Below, in pieces: positions 10,233 through 17,360 of a stretch of 64,000 nt of DNA. Location of the stretch: NCBI RefSeq assembly GCF_015070375.1, contig NZ_JADCLL010000004.1, positions 1-64,000 on the forward strand, read 5' to 3'. Below the pieces are notes generated by a model that had not been told where the DNA came from, ran no database searches, and saw only the letters and a list, made by a program, of their open reading frames with translations. The position numbers and the translations under genes are program-made. How positions within the stretch are numbered: position 1 is the first letter of the stretch; each line of letters starts with the position of its first letter. This stretch comes from Nocardioides kribbensis (GTDB lineage: Bacteria; Actinomycetota; Actinomycetes; Propionibacteriales; Nocardioidaceae).

Positions 10233-10253
10233 CGCAGGCTATCCGCCGCACCG

Positions 10254-10275
10254 CCCCGCCCCGACCGGGGCGGGG
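10254..10275 (-). terminator. GC hairpin downstream of metB
   Basis: A perfect 9-bp stem CCCCGCCCC / GGGGCGGGG with a 4-base loop lies 17 bp past the metB stop and before the AI-2E gene. There is no clear U-tract, as is usual for actinobacterial terminators. Confidence 0.6.
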
Positions 10276-10291
10276 GGCTCGTCCGGAGGGC

Positions 10292-11455
10292 TCAGCCCAG
10301 GGCGCGGTCGAGGTCGGCGAGCAGGTCGTCGGCGGTCTCGATGCCGACGCTGATCCGGATCAGGTCGGCGGGCACCTCCAGGTCGGTGCCGGCGACGCTG
10401 GCGTGAGTCATCCGGCCCGGGTGCTCGATGAGCGACTCGACCCCGCCCAGCGACTCCCCGAGGGTGAAGACCTCGGTGCGCTCGCAGACCGACAGCGCGG
10501 CGTCGACCCCTCCCGCGACGCGGAACGACACCATCCCGCCGTACCGGCGCATCTGGCGCGAGGCGATCTCGTGACCGGGGTGGGAGGCCAGGCCGGGGTA
10601 GACCACCTCCTCCACGCGCGGGTGGTCGAGGAGGAAGTCGACGACCTTCTCGGCGTTGTCGCAGTGGCGGTCCATGCGCAGCGCGAGGGTCTTGAGCCCG
10701 CGCAGGGTCAGCCAGGCGTCGAAGGGGCCGGCCACCGCACCGATGGCGTTCTGGTGGAAGGCGACCTTCTCGGCGACGTCGAGGTCGCGCACCACGAGCG
10801 CGCCGCCGACGACGTCGGAGTGCCCGCCGCAGTACTTCGTGGTCGAGTGCACCACCACGTCGGCGCCGAGGGTCAGCGGCTGCTGGAGGTAGGGCGAGGC
10901 GAAGGTGTTGTCGACGACCAGCAGCGCCCCGGCGTCGTGGGCCACCGCGGCCAGGGCCTCGATGTCGCCGATGGTGAGCAGCGGGTTGGTGGGGGTCTCG
11001 ACCCAGACCAGGCGGGTGCTGCCCGGGCGGATCGCTGCCCGCACGGCGTCGACGTCGGAGACCGGCGCCGGGCTGTGCTCCAGGCCCCAGGCGCGCTCGA
11101 CCTTGTCGAAGAGCCGGAACGTGCCGCCGTAGGCGTCGTCGGGGATGACCACGTGGTCGCCGGGGCGGCACAGCGCGCGCACCAGGGTGTCCTCGGCGGC
11201 GAGGCCGGAGGCGAAGGCGAAGGCCCGCTCCCCCTCCTCGAGCGCAGCCAGGTTGCCCTCGAGGGCGGTGCGGGTCGGGTTGGCCGAGCGGGAGTACTCG
11301 TAGCCGCCGCGCAGGCCGCCCACGCCGTCCTGCTTGTAGGTCGACGTGGCGTAGATCGGCGGGATCACCGCGCCCGTGGTCGGGTCGGGCTCGTAGCCGG
11401 CGTGGATGGCGCGGGTCTCGAAGCCCGCCTTGCTCGGGTGCTGCTGCTCGCTCAC
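10292..11455 (-). CDS. metB: Cystathionine gamma-synthase
   Basis: A 387-residue PLP enzyme of the Cys/Met metabolism family. It likely joins O-acylhomoserine and cysteine to cystathionine. Visible motifs are SRSANPTRTALE, the active-site loop VVHSTTKYCGGHSDVVGG with the PLP Lys, and the C-terminal SLGGVESLIEHP. Sequence alone does not cleanly separate gamma-synthase from gamma-lyase (reverse transsulfuration); FETRAIHAGYEPD at the N-terminus is typical of actinobacterial MetB. It stands alone between two minus-strand genes with a terminator hairpin behind it. Confidence 0.87.
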   Translation of the reverse strand: MSEQQHPSKAGFETRAIHAGYEPDPTTGAVIPPIYATSTYKQDGVGGLRGGYEYSRSANPTRTALEGNLAALEEGERAFAFASGLAAEDTLVRALCRPGDHVVIPDDAYGGTFRLFDKVERAWGLEHSPAPVSDVDAVRAAIRPGSTRLVWVETPTNPLLTIGDIEALAAVAHDAGALLVVDNTFASPYLQQPLTLGADVVVHSTTKYCGGHSDVVGGALVVRDLDVAEKVAFHQNAIGAVAGPFDAWLTLRGLKTLALRMDRHCDNAEKVVDFLLDHPRVEEVVYPGLASHPGHEIASRQMRRYGGMVSFRVAGGVDAALSVCERTEVFTLGESLGGVESLIEHPGRMTHASVAGTDLEVPADLIRISVGIETADDLLADLDRALG

Positions 11456-11504
11456 CGCTCGAGGTTAGCGCCCGCCGGCCGGCGGCCGGAGGGTCAGGAG
11501 GCGC

Positions 11505-12386
11505 TCACAGGTCGACCGGGACCGTGAGCCGGGCGCGGAAGCCCCGCTCGACCGATCCGGACACGCTCGCGAGCTGGCGTACGCCGCCGTCGTCGCCGAA
11601 GACGCCGTCGGAGCCCAGCGAGACCCGCTCGAGGTTGGCCACCGACGCCGAGTAGCCCTCGGCCCGACGGTAGACCGCCATGCACTGGCGCCGCGGCAGC
11701 GCGAGCTGCGAGGTCGCCACCGGGTCGCCGCCGCCGGTCGCGTCGTCAACGGAGCGGAAGACCTCGACATGCACGTGCGGCCATCGTCCCGGGTAACAGG
11801 CGGGCCAGATCGTGCGGAAGCCCACGCGACCCTTCGCACCACTGACCTGGACGCCGCGCAGGTAGTTCTGGTCCTCGATGCCCGGGGAGTACATCGAGTA
11901 GCGCCCCTCGCGGTCGCAGTGCCAGGCGTAGACCGCCAGCCCGGCGGCCGGAGCGCACGTCGCGGTGTCGGTCAGGGTGAGCCTGATCCGCAGGTCGACA
12001 CCCTCGGCGCTGCTTCCGGTGGTGCCGGCCGCGTCGCCGATGCTGGCACGGAGGTCACGGCGCACGATGCCGTCCTCGACGAGCACGTCAGGTCCGTTGG
12101 AGCCGTCACCGGGGTAGGGCCCGGCCGTCTCGCCCGGGATCTCCTCGACCGTGCAGGCCTGCGAGGTCACGCGAGCCAGCGCCGCGGTGGCCGCGCTCCC
12201 GCCCGAGAGCAGCGCGGCCGCTCCTGCGCCGGCGCCGCTGACGCCGAGCATCCCCAGGACGGCTCGGCGGTGGTGACGGCTCCTGCGGCGCCTCTGCTGC
12301 TCGCGCAGCACCACGAGGTCGTGGGCCAGGCCCTGGTCGAAGGGGTCGTCGTGGTCGTGGGACTCGTCGTGCCGGTGCTCGCTCAT
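11505..12386 (-). CDS. Exported intradiol ring-cleavage dioxygenase-like protein
   Basis: A 293-residue protein with a long polar/His-rich N-terminus, a twin-Arg-type stretch (RRRRSRHHRRAVLGMLG) and a hydrophobic Ala/Gly segment, so Tat-type export is plausible. The body has the intradiol dioxygenase fold: ETAGPYPGDGSN, a RYSMYSP Tyr ligand region and YPGRWPHVHVEVF carrying the second Tyr and the His ligands for non-haem Fe(III). Such exported family members are of mostly unknown substrate and differ from catabolic catechol 1,2-dioxygenases. ATG 12386 is taken as start; the open frame further upstream is antisense to msrA. Confidence 0.8.
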   Translation of the reverse strand: MSEHRHDESHDHDDPFDQGLAHDLVVLREQQRRRRSRHHRRAVLGMLGVSGAGAGAAALLSGGSAATAALARVTSQACTVEEIPGETAGPYPGDGSNGPDVLVEDGIVRRDLRASIGDAAGTTGSSAEGVDLRIRLTLTDTATCAPAAGLAVYAWHCDREGRYSMYSPGIEDQNYLRGVQVSGAKGRVGFRTIWPACYPGRWPHVHVEVFRSVDDATGGGDPVATSQLALPRRQCMAVYRRAEGYSASVANLERVSLGSDGVFGDDGGVRQLASVSGSVERGFRARLTVPVDL

Positions 12387-12530
12387 GGGCCGATCCCAGC
12401 GGCGACGGCTGGGTCGGGGCCTGCAGTGACCTGGCAGGGACCTGTGACCGCCCCGACCCGGGTGCCGCCGGGAAGGTTCGGGCAGCCCACGGCGTTGTGC
12501 AGGATGTAGGCAACGACCCGAGGAGGTCCC

Positions 12531-13178
12531 GTGTTCTTCACCCGCAAGCAGACCGACCTGATCGCTCCCGAGCAGACCCTGCCCGGTCGCAGCGAGAGCC
12601 CCTTCCGACTCGCCGAGCGCCACGTCGTGCTCGACGCCCCCGTGCGCACCGACGAGGCCCCCGAGGGCTACGAGGTCGCCGTCTTCGGCCTCGGCTGCTT
12701 CTGGGGTGCCGAGGAGATCTACTGGAAGACGCCCGGCGTCTGGTCGACGTCGGTGGGCTACGCCGGCGGCGACACGCCCAACCCGTCCTACGAGGAGGTG
12801 TGCTCGGGGCGCACCAACCACACCGAGGCCGTGCGGGTCGTCTTCGACCCCGCCCAGGTCTCCTACGCCGACCTCGTCAAGGCGTTCTTCGAGGTGCACG
12901 ACCCGACCCAGGGCATGCGCCAGGGCAACGACGTCGGCACGCAGTACCGCTCCGCGATCTACTACACCTCCCCCGCCCAGGAGCAGACCGCGCGCGAGCT
13001 GACGAAGGTCTACGGCGACGAGCTGGCCCGCCGCGGCCTCGGCGAGATCACCACCGAGATCCGCGAGGTGCCGACGTACTACTACGCCGAGGACCAGCAC
13101 CAGCAGTACCTCGCGAAGAACCCCTACGGCTACCGCTGCCACGCCAACACCGGCGTGCGGTTCCCGCAGACCGCCTGA
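12531..13178 (+). CDS. msrA: Peptide methionine-S-sulfoxide reductase
   Basis: A 215-residue MsrA that reduces methionine-S-sulfoxide in oxidised proteins. The catalytic motif GCFWGAEE has Cys56, the GYAGGDTPNPSYEEVCSG segment is typical, and the sulfoxide-binding region NDVGTQYRSAIYY is intact. A clear AGGAGG Shine-Dalgarno supports the GTG at 12531. It is followed by a strong hairpin. Resolving cysteines near the C-terminus are few, so thioredoxin recycling would use an internal Cys. Confidence 0.94.
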   Translation: MFFTRKQTDLIAPEQTLPGRSESPFRLAERHVVLDAPVRTDEAPEGYEVAVFGLGCFWGAEEIYWKTPGVWSTSVGYAGGDTPNPSYEEVCSGRTNHTEAVRVVFDPAQVSYADLVKAFFEVHDPTQGMRQGNDVGTQYRSAIYYTSPAQEQTARELTKVYGDELARRGLGEITTEIREVPTYYYAEDQHQQYLAKNPYGYRCHANTGVRFPQTA

Positions 13179-13225
13179 GCAGCGCTACCACCGTCCGGCT
13201 CCCGTAGCCGGAAGGGCACACCCCC

Positions 13226-13263
13226 GGGCCGCGGCCCTCCAGCACCGTGGAGGACCGCGGCCC
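13226..13263 (+). terminator. Hairpin terminator after msrA
   Basis: A 15-bp stem (13226-13240 with 13249-13263, one mismatch) and an 8-base loop lie 48 bp after the msrA stop. No U-tract is seen. The flanking 13179-13358 gap otherwise shows nothing I recognise. Confidence 0.65.
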
Positions 13264-13358
13264 TGCTGCTGCCCGGATCATCTGCGCCCGTCCGACTCGG
13301 ACAGGCGCGGCGCTTCATCGGACGTCTGTCCGGGAGGAGCCGCTGTAGCGTCGACCTC

Positions 13359-13574
13359 ATGACGAGGCCGGCATGGTTGCGACGTGGCCACCCTGTCTTC
13401 GCGGGTTTCTGCACCGGGACGGGGCTGTTCCTCCTCGCATTCCTCGCGGACCTGGCCCTCGGGGACCTCGACGAATTCGAGGTCGGCTGGTGGGTGGTCG
13501 CCGGCACGTCGGTCGCCCTGGTCACCGGCGGTCTCCTCCGGCACGAGCAACGACGCCGGCACCCTCCGCGCTGA
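13359..13574 (+). CDS. Small two-helix membrane protein, unknown
   Basis: A 71-residue protein with a basic N-terminus, two predicted transmembrane helices (about 14-34 and 43-60) and a basic His/Arg tail. I do not recognise a family. Base composition fits its neighbours. It is read in the same direction as the iron-transport block but separated from it by the iron box, so it is probably its own unit. Confidence 0.5.
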   Translation: MTRPAWLRRGHPVFAGFCTGTGLFLLAFLADLALGDLDEFEVGWWVVAGTSVALVTGGLLRHEQRRRHPPR

Positions 13575-13663
13575 GTCCGCACGGTGGCGGCCGTGGGTCG
13601 ACGCGACCAACCGGCGTCCGGGCACCGGGGTGGTCCAGGCCGCCGGCGGCAAGCTGCGGTAAC

Positions 13664-13682
13664 GTAGGTAAGCCTCGCCTCA
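13664..13682 (+). promoter_or_regulatory. DtxR/IdeR-like iron box
   Basis: The 19-mer GTAGGTAAGCCTCGCCTCA matches the actinobacterial iron box TTAGGTTAGGCTAACCTAA at 13 of 19 positions, including both TAGGT and CCT half-site cores. It lies 36 bp upstream of the fbpA-like ATG, adjacent to a TAACGT -10-like hexamer, an ideal place for iron-dependent repression. Confidence 0.6.
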
Positions 13683-13717
13683 CTTGAACGACGGTCACCT
13701 GCCTACGAAGGGGTCCC

Positions 13718-14728
13718 ATGATCCGCCGCTCCCGGCTCGCGCCTGCTCTCGCGCTCGCCGTCCTCACGCCCGCACTGGTCTCCTGCAGCGGTGACGACGG
13801 GCCGAGCATCACCGTCTACAACGCCCAGCACGAGCAGCTGCTCGAGGAGCTGGCGCCGCAGTTCACCGAGGAGACGGGGATCGAGGTCGAGCTGCGCAAC
13901 GGCAAGGACCTCGAGCTGTCCAACCAGCTGGTGCAGGAGGGCGACGCGTCGCCGGCCGACGTGTTCCTCACCGAGAACTCCCCGGCCATGTCCCAGGTCG
14001 AGGAGGCCGGGCTGTTCGCCCCGCTGCCCGAGGACCTCGTCGCCCCGATCCCGGCGCAGTACCGCCCCGCCAGCGGGTTGTGGACCGGCTTCGTCGCGCG
14101 CTCGACCGTGCTCGTCTACAACACCGACCTGGTGGACCCCGACGAGCTGCCGAGCTCGATCCTCGACCTCGCCGACCCCGAGTGGGCCGGTCGCCTGTCC
14201 TTCTCCCCCACCGGCGCCGACTTCCAGGCCATCGTCGCCGCGGTGCTGGAGCTCGAGGGCGAGGACGCGACGCGCGAGTGGCTGGAGGGCATCAAGGCCA
14301 ACGGCACCGTCTACGACGGCAACAACGTGGTGCTCGAGGCGGTCGACTCCGGTGAGTCCGAGGTCGGGATCATCTACCACTACTACTGGTACCGCGACCT
14401 CGCCGAGGGCGGCGACGTCAGCGACGACAGCGCGCTGTACTTCTTCGGCGACGAGGACCCCGGTGCGTTCGTGAGCGTCTCGGGCGCGGGCGTGCTCGCC
14501 TCGAGCGACGACGCGAGCGACGCCGAGAAGTTCGTGCAGTTCCTGGTGGACCGGACCGGCCAGCAGGCCCTGGCCGACAGCTACGCCCTGGAGTACCCCC
14601 TCAACCCCGACGTCCGGCTCGACCCCCCGGTCAAGCCCTTCGACGAGCTCCAGCCGCCCCGGGTCGACGTCTCCGACCTCGACTCGCGGACGGTGGTCGA
14701 CCTCATGACCGAGGTGGGCTTCCTCTGA
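13718..14728 (+). CDS. Ferric iron ABC transporter substrate-binding lipoprotein (FbpA/AfuA type)
   Basis: A 336-residue class-II-type binding protein. Signal peptide with lipobox (ALVSC, Cys23), then ITVYNAQHEQLLEEL typical of iron-binding FbpA proteins. The segment IIYHYYWYRD holds the adjacent tyrosines that coordinate Fe(III) in this family. Together with the iron box just upstream and the permease and ATPase that follow, the role as a ferric iron (or ferric chelate) receptor is well supported. A GAAGGGG Shine-Dalgarno precedes ATG 13718. Confidence 0.9.
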   Translation: MIRRSRLAPALALAVLTPALVSCSGDDGPSITVYNAQHEQLLEELAPQFTEETGIEVELRNGKDLELSNQLVQEGDASPADVFLTENSPAMSQVEEAGLFAPLPEDLVAPIPAQYRPASGLWTGFVARSTVLVYNTDLVDPDELPSSILDLADPEWAGRLSFSPTGADFQAIVAAVLELEGEDATREWLEGIKANGTVYDGNNVVLEAVDSGESEVGIIYHYYWYRDLAEGGDVSDDSALYFFGDEDPGAFVSVSGAGVLASSDDASDAEKFVQFLVDRTGQQALADSYALEYPLNPDVRLDPPVKPFDELQPPRVDVSDLDSRTVVDLMTEVGFL

Positions 14729-14736
14729 GCACCACG

Positions 14737-16293
14737 GTGACGGCGGTCCCTGCCGGCACCGGCGGTCGGCGGGCCCACCAGCGCGCGCCGTGGCCGCTGG
14801 TGCTCATCGGGCTCCTCGTCGCGGCCGCCTCCCTCGTCCCCCTCGGCTACGTGCTGTGGACCACCTCCGAGCTCGAGCCCGGGCAGGCGAGCGACTTCCT
14901 GGTCCGCCCGCGCGTGGGCGAGCTGCTGTGGAACACCGTGCGCCTGCTGCTCGTCGGGACCGCGCTCAGCGTGGCCCTCGGCACGGCCGCGGCGTGGGTG
15001 GTCGAGCGCACCGACCTGCCCGGGCGCGGCTGGTGGCACGGCCTGCTGTGCGCGCCGCTCGCGGTGCCCGCCTTCGTCAACGGCTACGGCTGGGTCTCCA
15101 CCACCCACGCCGTGCAGAGCTTCGGCGGTGCCGTCCTGGTGGTGACGCTGTCCTACTACCCGCTGGTCTACCTGCCCACGGTCGCCGCGCTGCGCCGGCT
15201 CGACCCCAGCGTCGAGGAGGTGGCGCAGTCGCTGGGCCACGGGGCCCGCGGCGTCTTCTGGCGGGTCACGCTGCCCGCCATCAGCCCGGCGGTCCTGGGC
15301 GGCGCCCTCCTCGTCGGGCTCCACCTCCTCGCCGAGTACGGCGCACTGCAGCTGCTCAACTACCCCACGCTGACCACCGCGATCCTCCAGCAGTACGCCA
15401 CCGTGTTCAACGGACCGCAGGCCACGCTGCTCGCCCTGGTGCTGGTCGGCTTCTGCGCCGTGCTGCTCGTCCTCGAGCTGGCCCTGCGCGGGCGTCGGCG
15501 GCGCTCGCGCGTCGGGTCGGGGGTCAGCCGGACCGGCGAGCGCGTCCCCCTCGGGCGGAGCAGGGCCGCCGTCGTCGCCGGCCTCTCCCTCCTGGTCGCC
15601 CTGGCGCTCGTGGTGCCCGTGGCGAGCCTGCTGCGGTGGCTGGTGCGGGGCACCTCCACCCGGCTGGACGTCGACTCCCTGCTCGGTGCCCTCGGCTCCA
15701 CCCTGGCCCTGGCCGCGGCCGGCGGTGCGCTGGCCACCGCGCTCGCGGTGCCGGTCGTGTGGCTCGCGGTCAGGCACCGCGGCCCGCTGGCCACGCTCGT
15801 CGAGCGCAGCACCTACGTCGCGGGGTCGCTGCCCGGCATCGTGGTCGCGCTCGCCCTCGTCACCGTGTCGATCCGGGTGCTGCCCGCGCTCTACCAGACG
15901 GTGGTGGTGCTGCTCGCGGCGTACGCCGTGCTGTTCCTGCCGCGCGCCGTGGTCAGCGTGCGCGCGTCGCTGGAGCTCGTGCCACCCGGTCTCGACGAGG
16001 TGGCCCGGTCGCTCGGCTGCTCGGGCCCGGCGGCGGCCGCGCGGGTGACCGTGCCCCTCGTGGCGCCGGGCCTGGCCGCCTCGGTGGCGCTCGTGTCGCT
16101 CGCGGTCTCGACCGAGCTGACCGCCACGCTCCTCCTGGCCCCCATCGGCACGGAGACCCTCTCGACCCGCTTCTGGTCCGACGCCTCCTCGGTCGCCTAC
16201 GGCGCCGCGGCCCCCTACGCCCTCGCGCTGGTGCTGCTGTCGGTGCCGGCGACATGGCTGCTGGGCCGCGTCTCGCTCGGAGGGGCGTCATGA
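14737..16293 (+). CDS. Ferric iron ABC transporter permease (FbpB type, fused double permease)
   Basis: A 518-residue protein with about twelve transmembrane helices, built as two tandem binding-protein-dependent permease domains. Each carries an EAA-like coupling loop (EEVAQSLGHGARGVFWRVTLP and DEVARSLGCSGPAAAARVTVP), one per half. This two-in-one layout is the hallmark of Fbp/Afu/Sfu iron permeases. GTG 14737 lies 8 bp after the fbpA-like stop; the end overlaps the ATPase gene by 4 bp. Confidence 0.9.
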   Translation: MTAVPAGTGGRRAHQRAPWPLVLIGLLVAAASLVPLGYVLWTTSELEPGQASDFLVRPRVGELLWNTVRLLLVGTALSVALGTAAAWVVERTDLPGRGWWHGLLCAPLAVPAFVNGYGWVSTTHAVQSFGGAVLVVTLSYYPLVYLPTVAALRRLDPSVEEVAQSLGHGARGVFWRVTLPAISPAVLGGALLVGLHLLAEYGALQLLNYPTLTTAILQQYATVFNGPQATLLALVLVGFCAVLLVLELALRGRRRRSRVGSGVSRTGERVPLGRSRAAVVAGLSLLVALALVVPVASLLRWLVRGTSTRLDVDSLLGALGSTLALAAAGGALATALAVPVVWLAVRHRGPLATLVERSTYVAGSLPGIVVALALVTVSIRVLPALYQTVVVLLAAYAVLFLPRAVVSVRASLELVPPGLDEVARSLGCSGPAAAARVTVPLVAPGLAASVALVSLAVSTELTATLLLAPIGTETLSTRFWSDASSVAYGAAAPYALALVLLSVPATWLLGRVSLGGAS

Positions 16294-17360
16294 CGGCCGC
16301 ACCGCCCGCACCGCCAGCGCTGGAGGCGCGCGGCCTGAGCGTGGGCTACGGCGACGGCGACGTCGTCCACGACCTCGACCTCACCGTGACCGACGGGGTC
16401 ACCGCCATCCTCGGCCCGTCGGGCTGCGGCAAGACCACGCTGCTGCGCACCGTCGCCGGGTTCGTCACCCCCCGCACGGGAACCGTCACGGTGGCCGGCC
16501 GGCCCGTGGTCGCCGACCGCACCGCGGTCGCCCCGCGGCACCGGCGGCTCGGCTACGTGCCGCAGGAGGGCGGGCTCTTCCCCCACCTCGACGTCGCGGC
16601 CAACGTGGTCTTCGGGCTCCCGCGCTCCCAGCGACGGGCCGCACGCGCCACCGTCGCGAGCCTCCTCGAGCTCGTCGACCTCCCCGACACCCTCGCCGAC
16701 CGCTATCCCCACGAGCTGTCGGGCGGCCAGCAGCAGCGGGTCGCCCTGGCCCGGGCGCTGGCTCCCCGCCCCTCCATGGTGCTCCTCGACGAGCCCTTCT
16801 CCTCCCTCGACGCCGGCCTGCGGGAGGAGACCGGCCGCGCCGTCGTGCGGGCGCTGCGCCGGCGGGGTGCGGCCGCGCTGCTGGTGACCCACGACCAGGG
16901 CGAGGCGCTCTCCCTGGCCGACCAGGTCGCGGTGATGCACAGCGGACGGCTGCTCCAGGTCGGCCGGCCGGCCGCGGTCTACCTCTCGCCGGCCGACGAG
17001 CGCGTCGCCGACTTCGTCGGCCTGTCGGTGTTCCTCGACGGCACGGTCGCGGGGTCCGCGCCCGGTGCGGTGCGCTGCGCCCTGGGTGAGATCGGTCTGC
17101 GGAGTCCGGCCCCGGCGGGTCCGGTGCGCGTGGCCGTGCGGGCGGAGCAGGTGCAGGTGACCTCGGCCGAGCGCGGTGTGGCCGCCGAGGTCCTCGACAC
17201 CAGCTTCTTCGGCCACGACGCCACCGTCCGGGTGCGGCTGGCCACCGGCGAGCTGGTCGTCGCGCGCACGCCGGCGGGCGTCGTGCCCCTGCCCGGGGAG
17301 AGGGTCGGCGTGGTCGTGACCGGCGACGTGGTGGCGTTCGCCTCGGACCGTCGGCCGTGA
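16290..17360 (+). CDS. Ferric iron ABC transporter ATPase (FbpC type)
   Basis: A 356-residue cytoplasmic ATPase: Walker A GPSGCGKTT, signature LSGGQQQRVALARAL, Walker B VLLDEPFSSLD and the switch His in VTHDQGEAL. The C-terminal about 110 residues form a regulatory TOBE-like domain. The ATG overlaps the permease stop, and its own stop overlaps the next GTG, so the following adenylation-carrier-acyltransferase gene is cotranscribed with iron transport. Confidence 0.9.
   Translation: MTAAPPAPPALEARGLSVGYGDGDVVHDLDLTVTDGVTAILGPSGCGKTTLLRTVAGFVTPRTGTVTVAGRPVVADRTAVAPRHRRLGYVPQEGGLFPHLDVAANVVFGLPRSQRRAARATVASLLELVDLPDTLADRYPHELSGGQQQRVALARALAPRPSMVLLDEPFSSLDAGLREETGRAVVRALRRRGAAALLVTHDQGEALSLADQVAVMHSGRLLQVGRPAAVYLSPADERVADFVGLSVFLDGTVAGSAPGAVRCALGEIGLRSPAPAGPVRVAVRAEQVQVTSAERGVAAEVLDTSFFGHDATVRVRLATGELVVARTPAGVVPLPGERVGVVVTGDVVAFASDRRP

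Noticed and set aside
11505..13142. A 545-residue form of the dioxygenase-like protein
   Set aside because: The upstream extension is antisense to msrA; the ATG at 12386 gives a normal-length exported protein.
14790..17360. An 856-residue frame joining permease and ATPase
   Set aside because: Only the last 356 residues, from ATG 16290, have ABC ATPase motifs; the rest is the permease gene read out of frame.
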